Positions 1 through 6,964 of a stretch of DNA of 16,775 nt are shown here, piece after piece. This DNA is from an uncultured bacterium. Lineage in GTDB: Bacteria > Patescibacteriota > Minisyncoccia > Phycocordibacterales > UBA9973. Within the stretch, counting starts at the first letter, position 1. Each line of letters starts with the position of its first letter. The notes beneath the pieces were generated by a model. That model had not been told where the DNA came from, did no database searches, and saw only the letters and a list, made by a program, of their open reading frames with translations. The translations under genes were made by a program, and so were the position numbers. The stretch spans positions 1 through 16,775 of the forward strand of contig CALAYS010000233.1 in assembly GCA_937895515.1 (NCBI GenBank), written 5' to 3'.

Positions 1-39
1 TGTTTTACTAATTACACGTTAATATTTTTATATTTATAC

Positions 40-60
40 TTTATTTTTAACAAAAATAAA
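40..60. terminator. AT-rich 9-bp hairpin, possible transcript end
   Basis: TTTATTTTT, a 3-nt loop (AAC) and AAAAATAAA form a perfect 9-bp stem. It matches the hairpins that follow several genes in this window. It could mark the 3' end of a gene lying left of the window, or lie downstream of the small gene at 183-389. In such AT-rich DNA a single hairpin is weak evidence. Confidence 0.35.
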
Positions 61-160
61 TACAATTAATCAAAACAGCCCTAATACAACAACTCAATGA
101 TAGTCATAATTATATCGAAACAGAAGAATTATTTTGGAATAGGTATTTACTATACTTAAG

Positions 161-176
161 AATAAAATTGTTTATT
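161..176 (-). terminator. short hairpin just after the 183-389 gene
   Basis: AATAAA, loop ATTG and TTTATT form a 6-bp stem beginning about 7 bases past the stop codon of the small minus-strand gene at 183-389. It is short and AT-only. Its main support is its placement, which matches the gene-end hairpins seen elsewhere in the window. Confidence 0.3.
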
Positions 177-182
177 TTAAAA

Positions 183-389
183 CTATGATTTAGACAAAAA
201 ATCAAGTAAAAATATATAAGAATTTTCTCTTTGACTCATAAGACTTGCACTTCCCATAATTTCATCTGGGTTTTGGCTGGAATAAATTTGAGGGGGGAAA
301 ACAATGCCTTTATTTCCCTCAATCAAAGTTAATTCAACTTTGATATTAAAATTATCTTCGATAGGAAGAAGTTTAAAAGAACTAATCAT
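183..389 (-). CDS. small hypothetical protein (68 aa)
   Basis: This is an ATG-started reading frame of 68 codons with an A-rich leader (AAAAA just before the ATG on the minus strand) and a small hairpin right after the stop. The protein is of mixed composition, with a hydrophobic C-terminal stretch (IFLLDFL, residues about 59-65) and no recognisable motif. The window shows no membrane segment long enough to span a bilayer. I do not recognise the family. The start context and downstream hairpin favour a real gene, but the short length in AT-rich DNA leaves chance possible. Confidence 0.4.
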   Translation of the reverse strand: MISSFKLLPIEDNFNIKVELTLIEGNKGIVFPPQIYSSQNPDEIMGSASLMSQRENSYIFLLDFLSKS

Positions 390-439
390 TTTTTAAAAGA
401 CGGACAAGCCTTATGGTGAAGCTTTGACGCTATAACAGT

Positions 440-724
440 AAGTCATTCTGAATGACTTCATTTGAGCAAAATAGTCAAAAAAGTTTTTTGACTAAAAATT
501 AAAAAAATAATCTAAATATGTTATTTTTTAATAAAGTGATTTGGCTTAAATATGTAGTTTAAAACATTCGAAAATCCTTATCTGCTCCGCACGGCCACAT
601 TGTGACCACTGACCTATTATTTAGAAGGCCTATATTTGGAAAAAATAGTCGACAACCGTAGGTTGGCGAAGCCAAAAACTTTTTCGACTAAAAAAGTAAA
701 TATAAGCCAAATTCATTATTTTTT
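440..724 (-). repeat. left array of the dispersed hairpin repeat (two copies)
   Basis: Two related units lie here. Each has a hairpin core AGTC(G)AAAAA...TTTTT(C)GACT: a perfect 10-bp stem with a 1-nt loop at 473-493, and an interrupted version at 647-690. The core ATAGTC motifs are 174 bp apart. Between the cores lies a GC-richer stretch (TCTGCTCCGCACGGCCACA, 581-599) followed by CTGACCTATTATTTAGAAGG. Reverse complements of all these parts recur at 4736-5073. A perfect 8-bp hairpin (AGTCATTC, T, GAATGACT) sits at 441-457 at the edge of the array. No ORF of substance crosses it. It resembles the tandem palindromic repeats reported for pithoviruses and looks like a non-autonomous, MITE-like element. 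Confidence 0.75.
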
Positions 725-756
725 GGAAATTTGTTTTCTTCAAATATCAAGTTTTA

Positions 757-779
757 AAGGTTGGCTTAAGCCAAACCTT
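757..779. repeat. near-perfect palindrome GGCTTAAGCC with flanking arms
   Basis: The palindromic core GGCTTAAGCC is flanked by AAGGTT and AAACCTT, giving a near-perfect 23-bp inverted repeat upstream of the helicase start. The GGTTGGC...AAGCC half resembles the segment interrupting the hairpin of the neighbouring repeat copy (about 652-673), so the two may share an origin. It ends about 50-80 bases before the candidate helicase starts and could overlap its promoter region. Confidence 0.55.
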
Positions 780-826
780 GCCTGAACTATTGCCACTGGC
801 CAATTTACCTATAACAATGAAAATGA

Positions 827-2242
827 ATGGCTTTCTTTTCCTCTTATGGCAATAAAATGTCTATTTGGATACCCCACCACCTTCTTGTTGATACAACCAT
901 TAAAGACAAAATTGCCAAAGATCTTACCGTAATCCAACTTGATGAAACATATGAAGCAATGAAGAAACAAGGAAGGATAATGCCTGGATATACAGTTGAT
1001 CCAAATAAAAAAATTTATGTTTTTGATATGGATGAACATGACAACATCCATCTTCCATATTATTATGCTCGTCATATTCTAGAAATAAAGGGTTTGCCAC
1101 TCAGTCCCAAGATAGATAACTATCCAAAATTTTCATCCAAAATAGAAAATCATAGTGTTCTTCGCGAAAATCAAATAGAAACAGCAAAAATTTGTCTTAA
1201 TCATCTTCGTGAAAAAGGAACAACTACTGTCGGTCTTCCTCCTGGATATGGAAAAACTTATATTGGGGCTCATCTTTCCTTCCTTCTTGGGTTGAAGGTT
1301 GCTGTCATTGTTCCTCGTGAACCTCTATTAAAACAGTGGGCCGCAACATTTAAAAGTGCTTTGCCAGCTGCTTCACAATGGATAGTTGGAAAAGGTAAAG
1401 TACCAGATGTTATGCCTGATATTACTATTGTTTTGGATCCTCGGATTTCTAAAATCCCAGAGGAGTGGCGCTCTCAGATTGGAACACTTATCATTGATGA
1501 GGCCCATATGATTCCAACCCGTTCAAGGATTAGTAATTTGCTTTCAATCCAGCCGGCCTATATAATTATGGAAACTGCAACGATGGTTAGAGGCGATAAC
1601 CTTCATCTAATTTGTCATCTTGTTGGTGGAGATCATGGTGTTTTCATGACAGCCAAAGATCCATATACTTTTAATATTGTTGATCTTGGATTTATCAATG
1701 CTGAAGAAAGAGTAGGACCAATGGGAGTAGATTATACTAATCTTTGTTGTTCGTTGTCAGAAATAGAAGAATATAATAGAGCCATTCTTAACATTGTTAA
1801 ACAGCACTCAAATAATAAATTTATAATATTAACTCGAAGAGTTGAGCATGGTGCGGCATTAGTAAAAATGTTCAGAGAAAATGATATCTCTGCGGATACA
1901 ATGATGGGAACAAAAAAATCATATGTAAACTCCCGAGTATTGATTGGAACATTTTCTAAGATAGGGACGGGTTTTGATGAAAAAACATCTTCAGCTAGTG
2001 TTTTTAAGGGTAATGTTTCGGATTCTCTTATTCTTTGTCATTCTGTAAAAAAGGAAGCTAACTTTGAGCAATTTCGTGGTCGAGTTATGAGAACAGATAA
2101 TCCGACAATATATTGGCTTAATGTTGGAAACAAAACGATACGGAGTCATCTTCGACCAATAAAAAAGCATGTTGATGCAACCGGAGGCACCATATGTCAT
2201 CAATCAGGAAAACGTTATATGTTTTCTTCTTGTTCGGAGTAA
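827..2242 (+). CDS. A18-like superfamily-2 DNA helicase (transcription helicase)
   Basis: This is a 471-aa SF2 helicase of the NCLDV A18 type. In poxviruses this family is a DNA-dependent ATPase/helicase acting in late transcription elongation and transcript release, and it would act in the cytoplasmic factory. Motifs are in order: a Q-like LRENQIETA (residues 112-120), Walker A PPGYGKT (138-144), DEAH box (224-227), motif III as TAT (250-252), motif V GTFSKIGTGFDE (374-385) and motif VI QFRGRVMR (415-422). All catalytic residues are intact. An N-terminal extension of about 105 residues precedes the helicase core. ATG 827 gives the longest frame. Met11 (position 857) is also plausible, because an upstream ATG at 817 opens a 12-codon frame that stops one base before 857. 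A 16-bp perfect palindrome follows the stop. Confidence 0.88.
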   Translation: MAFFSSYGNKMSIWIPHHLLVDTTIKDKIAKDLTVIQLDETYEAMKKQGRIMPGYTVDPNKKIYVFDMDEHDNIHLPYYYARHILEIKGLPLSPKIDNYPKFSSKIENHSVLRENQIETAKICLNHLREKGTTTVGLPPGYGKTYIGAHLSFLLGLKVAVIVPREPLLKQWAATFKSALPAASQWIVGKGKVPDVMPDITIVLDPRISKIPEEWRSQIGTLIIDEAHMIPTRSRISNLLSIQPAYIIMETATMVRGDNLHLICHLVGGDHGVFMTAKDPYTFNIVDLGFINAEERVGPMGVDYTNLCCSLSEIEEYNRAILNIVKQHSNNKFIILTRRVEHGAALVKMFRENDISADTMMGTKKSYVNSRVLIGTFSKIGTGFDEKTSSASVFKGNVSDSLILCHSVKKEANFEQFRGRVMRTDNPTIYWLNVGNKTIRSHLRPIKKHVDATGGTICHQSGKRYMFSSCSE

Positions 2243-2270
2243 TTGGATCACATATACTTTGTTAAAATAA

Positions 2271-2286
2271 ACTTTTTATAAAAAGT
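2271..2286 (+). terminator. perfect 16-bp palindrome after the helicase gene
   Basis: ACTTTTTATAAAAAGT is self-complementary and lies 29 bases after the helicase stop codon. Placement and composition match the hairpins after other genes here, so it is a likely transcript 3'-end signal. Confidence 0.55.
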
Positions 2287-2353
2287 CTAGACCTATATTA
2301 GGGACTGTATATTTGTTTTACTTTGAAGCCAAAAGAAGTGTTCATTATATATG

Positions 2354-2506
2354 ATTTACAATTTGTAATATATGGCTTGTTGTGTGTGGTTCGTGTTTAT
2401 AAATTGTGGTTTACAATTTGTAATTTACAGTTTGTAGTTCATATATAGAATTTGTAATTTATAATTTGCAGTTCATAATATAGAATTTGTGGTTTGCAAT
2501 TTATAA
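2354..2506 (+). repeat. degenerate 7-bp tandem array, consensus TTTRYAR
   Basis: About 21 consecutive heptamers can be laid out almost without slip, for example TTTACAA, TTTGTAA, TTTACAG, TTTGTAG, TTTATAA and TTTGCAG. One 6-base unit occurs near 2445-2450 and another near 2389-2395. Positions 1-3 are mostly TTT and the variation is concentrated in positions 4, 5 and 7. A period of 7 cannot keep a reading frame and stop codons occur in all frames, so this is not coding. The rest of 2243-2764 is AT-rich and shows only the hairpins at 2271 and 2698. The reverse complement of the same array occupies 16686-16775. Confidence 0.7.
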
Positions 2507-2697
2507 TTAAATTATAGGATTGTTATTAAAAACTTAATTACAAGTAAATTGTTTTTAACAATAGAGGGTAATTTCCTAAAAGTTATTTATCACCAACATA
2601 TTTTTATTCTTATCAGTTCCTTCATCCATACTCTGAAAAAGTCAGAGCATTATAAATACCCATATTGCCAAAGATACAATGTGCATCTACCATAAAG

Positions 2698-2719
2698 CTT
2701 ATTTTTTATAAAAAATAAG
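2698..2719 (-). terminator. perfect 22-bp palindrome after the TBP-like gene
   Basis: The arms CTTATTTTTTA and TAAAAAATAAG are perfectly complementary with no spacer. The palindrome lies about 45 bases beyond the stop codon of the minus-strand gene at 2765-3925. It is one of the strongest members of the gene-end hairpin set. Confidence 0.55.
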
Positions 2720-2764
2720 TTTGTTACAAGTTTTATCTGAACAACTGTGTGTTGCAACACATTG

Positions 2765-3925
2765 TTATGTTTTCACAAGCAGATATTTGTCCAAAATTCC
2801 CAATGCTATAACTGATTTTTCAACACTTTCTGTCGAAGCTATCTTCTTTTTTAAAGCAAAAGAAGCCCCCTCAAAATAAGGCGTGAACCCCAAATCAGTG
2901 ACCAATTTTTCATACATCTTGATAGAATCCTCGTTAGAATTGGAGCTATTTTGTTTAATTGTGCCAACATTTTGAATAGAAAAACTAAATGTTTTACCCG
3001 TATCTGGACATGTCCAGATAGCTTTGAAACATTTAATTATGATACAATTGTGAAAAATAATTTGATATCCTTTGTCATGAAGAAGTTTTGATTTTTCTTT
3101 TAAAGATATTTCTTCGGGAAGACGGTAGTTATACACAGAATTACAATTTATCAGAAGTGCCATCTGTGGTTTGCGCTGATAAAGACGTCTTCCAATCAAG
3201 GGATAAAGATCTGCAAGTCTTTCATCGACATTCTCTTTTTTTCGATCAATAATTACATCAAGAAAGTCTGATAAATCTGGATCTATTCGACTTTCATCAA
3301 ACTCAGATAGATCCATTGTTTTCATCCATGAAAATGTGTTTTTGACTATTTCGGAATCAAGAGAAGAATATTTTTCCCATCGTTCTCCTAAAGAAATTAA
3401 ATGGTAATATACAGTTTCGACTAATTTTTCAGTTTTTTCCATGGAACCTCCACCAACAACAGATATAGCGTTAGTTGAGACTTTAGCGTGAAAATTTTTA
3501 TTCAAAAAATAGAAATCGAAATCAAGAAAACTTTTAATTTTGCTTGGAGCGCGATATCCTCTGGATTTTGGAAATCGACGAACCGAAGTAAAGAGACCAT
3601 TATAGTCATCTTCACTTTTTTCTATTTCTTCAGGTGATACAGATATAATAGGTAAAATATTAAACAAAACATCGAGGTCTATGCCTGCTTGATGAAAAGA
3701 TTTAATTACAATATTTGAAAATTTAGGAGGGGAGGCTGTTTCATATTGCCCATGGAGAGGTGAAAGAGGGCTTTCTTCTAAATTGTCGAACGGGAAAGGG
3801 GAGCTATCAGTTGAAGGTGTTTGATGTGTTTGATCCGATATTTGACGAGATTCTGAGACAAAGTGATCTGAATTATAGGTTTCCGTTTTGAACAAAGGTT
3901 TATCCATTGTAGCAGGGTTATCCAT
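2765..3925 (-). CDS. putative divergent TBP-like transcription factor
   Basis: A 386-aa protein with a Ser/Pro/Thr-rich, probably disordered N-terminus (about residues 1-65) and two regions with a TATA-binding-protein-like outline. Half 1 (about 67-182) opens with PPKFSNIVIKS and LDVLFNIL and ends FHAKVSTNAISVVGGGS-MEKTEKLV-YYHLISLG, resembling the TBP pattern N-I-V, LD, gk-v-tGakS, lG. Half 2 (about 253-348) has PQMALLINCNS near its start and TGKTFSFSIQNVGTI then YEKLVTDLGF near its end, in the same order. The match is by eye, with an insertion of about 70 residues between the halves. I chose ATG 3925; the frame extends to 3955 only through a TTG. If real, it would recruit the viral RNA polymerase to promoters. 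Otherwise it is an unrecognised protein. It is divergent from the caspase-like gene. Confidence 0.5.
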   Translation of the reverse strand: MDNPATMDKPLFKTETYNSDHFVSESRQISDQTHQTPSTDSSPFPFDNLEESPLSPLHGQYETASPPKFSNIVIKSFHQAGIDLDVLFNILPIISVSPEEIEKSEDDYNGLFTSVRRFPKSRGYRAPSKIKSFLDFDFYFLNKNFHAKVSTNAISVVGGGSMEKTEKLVETVYYHLISLGERWEKYSSLDSEIVKNTFSWMKTMDLSEFDESRIDPDLSDFLDVIIDRKKENVDERLADLYPLIGRRLYQRKPQMALLINCNSVYNYRLPEEISLKEKSKLLHDKGYQIIFHNCIIIKCFKAIWTCPDTGKTFSFSIQNVGTIKQNSSNSNEDSIKMYEKLVTDLGFTPYFEGASFALKKKIASTESVEKSVIALGILDKYLLVKT

Positions 3926-4000
3926 TTTGTTGGGCTGTATTTTGATTAAGCGCAAATTAAATTCTTTTGTTCAGTTTGTTCTTTTTTTTTAAAACTATTT
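3926..4000. promoter_or_regulatory. divergent promoter region, TBP-like / caspase-like genes
   Basis: These 75 bases separate the minus-strand ATG at 3925 from the plus-strand ATG at 4001, so both promoters must lie here or inside the genes. Much of it is T/A-rich with a long T run (TTCTTTTTTTTT) just upstream of the plus-strand start. I can define no specific conserved motif. Confidence 0.35.
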
Positions 4001-4636
4001 ATGATGGGGGAATGCAGCCGAAAGATTTCACATAAGTGCTTATTCAACAATAATCATCTTCTTTTCATTATTGCCTATGATTATGCGAATAAATGGTCGG
4101 CTTCAACCAATTCTCTTTCCTCTTCTTTAAATGATGTTTCTTTGATTTGGAAAGTTTTTCGTCGGAAATATTGTCTGAACACTGACCAAATATTTATTTT
4201 TGGAGAGCTTGATCTTGACGGAAAAATGGTTCCATGGCGCGAAAGATACTTTTCCAAGTTTCCAGATGTTATTCCTTCTGATAAAAAAATTGTTTTTTAT
4301 TATTCAGGACATGGTATGGAAGATGGGAGTTTTTGTATTCCGGCTGGTCAAGCTCAAATTGCTTTGGATCTATTGAAGAATGGAAAATATTTATGGTACA
4401 TTCTAGATTCGTGTTATTCTTATCGTTGGAATCCTCCATCTGTTCCTCTTTGGACAAAAGTTTGTGCTACAACAATGGCTATACCCATCGGAATCAGTTG
4501 TAAAAAAATATCCTTTTTTACGTATAATTTTACTTCATTTCTCATGAGTGATTCACAAACTCAAGATCTTATACATTGGGCTGAAGAAAATGGATATCAT
4601 GTTGAATCACAAAAAATACATGAAATATATAAATAA
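4001..4636 (+). CDS. caspase/metacaspase-like (clan CD, C14) protein
   Basis: A 211-aa protein with the caspase-fold signature. An N-terminal strand LLFIIAYDYANKW (about 20-32) is followed by a helix typical of the region before the catalytic His. KIVFYYSGHGMEDG (96-109) places the catalytic His at residue 104, and YLWYILDSCYS (130-140) carries the catalytic Cys at 138 in a DSC motif. Both members of the dyad are present, so activity is plausible. Metacaspases cleave after Arg/Lys, and homologues occur in some giant viruses and their protist hosts. The protein is short: there is no N-terminal prodomain and probably only part of a p10-like region after residue 150. Two consecutive ATGs (4001, 4004) start the frame. 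The gene-end hairpin begins inside the stop codon. A role in host cell death or virion maturation is inference only. Confidence 0.78.
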   Translation: MMGECSRKISHKCLFNNNHLLFIIAYDYANKWSASTNSLSSSLNDVSLIWKVFRRKYCLNTDQIFIFGELDLDGKMVPWRERYFSKFPDVIPSDKKIVFYYSGHGMEDGSFCIPAGQAQIALDLLKNGKYLWYILDSCYSYRWNPPSVPLWTKVCATTMAIPIGISCKKISFFTYNFTSFLMSDSQTQDLIHWAEENGYHVESQKIHEIYK

Positions 4637-4654
4637 ACTTTTTCTAAAAAGTTT
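4635..4654 (+). terminator. 9-bp hairpin overlapping the caspase-like stop codon
   Basis: AAACTTTTT, a 2-nt loop (CT) and AAAAAGTTT form a perfect 9-bp stem. It starts within the TAA stop codon (4634-4636) and is followed by a further T run. It is a likely transcript-end signal. Confidence 0.55.
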
Positions 4655-4735
4655 TTTTTGGTATTTAGTCCACGCAGTTAAGGATAGATTTCGATAAATG
4701 GAGTTCTCCCTTCAAAAATAATTTGTTGATATATA

Positions 4736-5073
4736 GTCAGCGGCAACATTGTGGCCGTGCGGAGCAGACATGATTTTTGAACATTTGGACTTTATATTTT
4801 GTCAAAATTAAACCGAACAACCTTTCAAAAATAATGGATTTAAGCTATATTTTAATTTTTAGTCGAAAAAGTTTTTCTACTATTTTGCTCAAATAAAGGC
4901 CTTCTGAATAATAGGTCAGACAAGGTTGACCCAAATTAAGTTAATCATTGTTTTAAATATTTTGGGACAAATAACTTCCCAAAAATAATGGATTTAAGCT
5001 ATATTTTATTTTTAGTCGAAAAACTTTTTTGACTATTTTACTCAAATAAAGGCCTTCTGAGTAACAATAGGGC
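4736..5073 (+). repeat. right array of the dispersed hairpin repeat (two copies plus spacer)
   Basis: Two direct copies share the block AAAATAATGGATTTAAGC, TATATTTTA, the hairpin AGTCGAAAAA-N-TTTTT, then CTCAAATAAAGGCCTTCTG. They begin near 4828 and 4982, a period of 154 bp. Hairpin cores are at 4861-4881 (one mismatch) and 5014-5034 (near perfect). The segment at 4736-4770 (GGCCGTGCGGAGCAGA) is the reverse complement of the left array's 581-604 stretch. The whole array is therefore inverted relative to 440-724. The stretch 4655-4735 before it is AT-rich and has a partial echo of the unit (TTCAAAAATAAT, about 4713). No credible ORF lies in 4637-5082. Confidence 0.78.
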
Positions 5074-5082
5074 ACATATTAA

Positions 5083-6065
5083 TTATGTAATTTCCTTGTT
5101 TCTATTAATTTTAAGACGATATACGGCAAGTGTATTGCTTGTTGCATCCGTAATATTTCTTTTTGATGCAATGAATTTTTTTGGACCATAGCCTAATATT
5201 ATCTTAATAGATAGAATAGCTCTATAAAAGATAATTAATGGAAAGAATATAAAAAAACCAATTAACAACAAAAAAGAAATCCCAAAAAAAGAAAAAAGAA
5301 AAAAGAAACCACCACCCAAAAAGAAACGCCACCATCAAAAGAAAAACAAATATAACTACCGATCCCCATGTGCTAAGTCTATTTATCTCATGTCCCCCCC
5401 TGTATCCAACGTGATCTTTGTCGAAAAAAATCTTTCCATGTTGGACATGCTTCAGATGAGCTTTTATAATTTTCTTCCCTTTGACCACTAAAACCAAGTT
5501 TATGAAGACGCATCGTTAAATCCTTGTCTTCCAAAAGACAATTTGGATTAAATCCATCAGCTTTTTCGAGAACCTCTCGTTTAAAAATAGCATCATGTCC
5601 TTTAAAAGAAGCATTTGATGACAATATTTTCTCAAGCTTACATGCAAGGCGGTTTTCACTTTCGTCAAGGTCCACGACAATTCTATTTTTTCCTCTATTG
5701 ACGGAATAATTACCTTGGATCCATCCTATCTCTGGTGGAGTATTTTTGATCTTATGATAAAGGATAGAAATACATTTTTCTTTTGGTCTGGAATCAGCAT
5801 CCAAAATAACAATATATTTTATTTCAGGAGGAATAAAATCTAAAAAAGCATTAAGATTCTCAGCTTTTGATCTGCTTTTTTCGACGTAGAGAGGAGTGGC
5901 TAAAAGAGATATTTGTTTTATAATATTTTTCTCATCGCCATCTTTACCATTCCAAGGAACATATATTTTGCAATCCACTTGATTCCTAATATTTCTTAAT
6001 GTTTCAAAGATAATATCTTTTTCATTTGAGATATAAATAGGCACAACAACCGCAAGGTCATTCAT
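5083..6065 (-). pseudogene. family-2 glycosyltransferase, split by two homopolymer frameshifts
   Basis: Read from ATG 6065 this is a GT-A family-2 glycosyltransferase. Features in order are LAVVVPIYIS at the N-terminus, KAENLN (about 67-72), the metal-binding LDADS (88-92), FKGHDAIFKR (154-163), LLEDKD (177-182, TED-like) and QRSRWIQGG (216-224, QxxRW). The family's next part, membrane helices, exists but in other frames. One base too many in a 7-base G/C run (5394-5400) sends the frame to an early stop at 5388. Dropping one base continues as HEINRLSTWGSVVIFVFLL. A second shift lies in a 7-base T/A run near 5286-5292, after which GISFLLLIGFF runs to a stop at 5083. With both corrected the protein is about 326 aa with two hydrophobic segments. 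Sequencing error, phase variation or decay are all possible. As written, the intact catalytic part is 225 aa. Confidence 0.72.
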
Positions 6066-6091
6066 GATGTCTGTTATTTTAACGGACAATT

Positions 6092-6934
6092 TTATTCTTG
6101 ATCACTTGCTGCAGCTGCATCTTCTATTAAAGCGACAGGGGCTTGTGGCTCTGATGGTTGTTGCATTCCTTGGGTTAAAGCCCCCAAAAGCGGTCCGACT
6201 CTACTCATGACCCCAGAAAAATCTCCCTTCATAGCACGGTTCAAGGCGTCTTTGTCGCCATCATTCATTGATCCCATTGCTGTTTCCATCATTCCTTTTA
6301 GTTGGGGAATCATGGTTTCGAAACTTCCGATTGCCTCTTTAATACCATCTGCAGGTGTTTTGACGGGCATGATGGCATCGCGAGCCAATTCTAGATTATC
6401 TTGGAAGAATTTGTTTTCGGGTTCAACTTCAAGTAGCATCATGTAAAGAAGTTCAAAAAATTTGGCTGGAAGTGTTTCGGCAGACACCCCCCCAAGATCT
6501 GTTTTAGCCTCAAGACAATGAGAATAAACTTCAGATAGAGGTACGGAATGGACGTGTTCATCTTCGGCTTTTGATCGAACTGGAAGAAAGACACCTCGAG
6601 GACAAGCCACAATCAAAGCTTTGGGTGTTGGAATGGATTTTCCTTCTGGGATATGAAGCCATTCATCGTTTGAATCGCTGCCGGATATGATTGGATCTTC
6701 AAGAGAGACTCGATAAACTTTAATAAATTCTTTAATAGGTTTTGAAAAGTTATTTTGATTTTTTCTGAAAACACGATCAAAATTTGCCAAATTTTTTACC
6801 CAGTAAGGAGCGGGTTTTTCACTATCGGCGATACTTTGACAAAATTGGACAAAATTTCTGATCCCACTTACTGATGTTTTTGAAGAATTTTGCACAGTCA
6901 TTACTTTAGATACCAACGAGATTCTTTTTTTCAT
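6092..6934 (-). CDS. unrecognised 280-aa protein, possible virion component
   Basis: I do not recognise this protein. It has a basic N-terminus (MKKRISLVSKVM), a region with a conserved-looking WLHIPEG...TPKALIVACPRGVFLPV (about 92-118), a helical middle part (AKFFELLYMMLLEVEP), a Met/Gly-rich helical stretch (METAMGSMNDGDKDALNRAMKGDFSGVMSRV, in pieces, about 216-246) and an Ala/Gln/acidic tail. There are no membrane segments or catalytic motifs. ATG 6934 has an A-rich context; Met12 is an alternative start. It lies in a same-strand series with the SSB-like gene upstream and the glycosyltransferase downstream (26 bases to ATG 6065). A hairpin sits just upstream of its start codon. Confidence 0.75.
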   Translation of the reverse strand: MKKRISLVSKVMTVQNSSKTSVSGIRNFVQFCQSIADSEKPAPYWVKNLANFDRVFRKNQNNFSKPIKEFIKVYRVSLEDPIISGSDSNDEWLHIPEGKSIPTPKALIVACPRGVFLPVRSKAEDEHVHSVPLSEVYSHCLEAKTDLGGVSAETLPAKFFELLYMMLLEVEPENKFFQDNLELARDAIMPVKTPADGIKEAIGSFETMIPQLKGMMETAMGSMNDGDKDALNRAMKGDFSGVMSRVGPLLGALTQGMQQPSEPQAPVALIEDAAAASDQE

Positions 6935-6937
6935 GTA

Positions 6938-6959
6938 TTGATATTTTCTTAAATATCAA
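6938..6959 (-). terminator. 9-bp hairpin between two minus-strand genes
   Basis: TTGATATTT, loop TCTT and AAATATCAA form a perfect stem. It lies 5 bases past the stop codon of the 6965-8107 gene and 3 bases before the ATG of the 280-aa gene. A transcript end for the upstream gene is the likeliest reading, which would mean the two genes are transcribed separately. Confidence 0.55.
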
Positions 6960-6964
6960 CAATT

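Noticed and set aside
817..855. 12-codon upstream frame before the helicase considered as a small gene or leader peptide
   Set aside because: Too short to support as a gene; it is mentioned only because it bears on whether translation starts at 827 or 857.
2354..2506. Short-repeat array considered as a CRISPR
   Set aside because: Units are 7 bp, contiguous and degenerate, with no conserved 25-40 bp repeats and no unique spacers.
5083..6065. Programmed ribosomal frameshifting in the glycosyltransferase
   Set aside because: Two separate shifts would be needed at two plain homopolymers, with no downstream structure visible to me; indel error, phase variation or decay is simpler.
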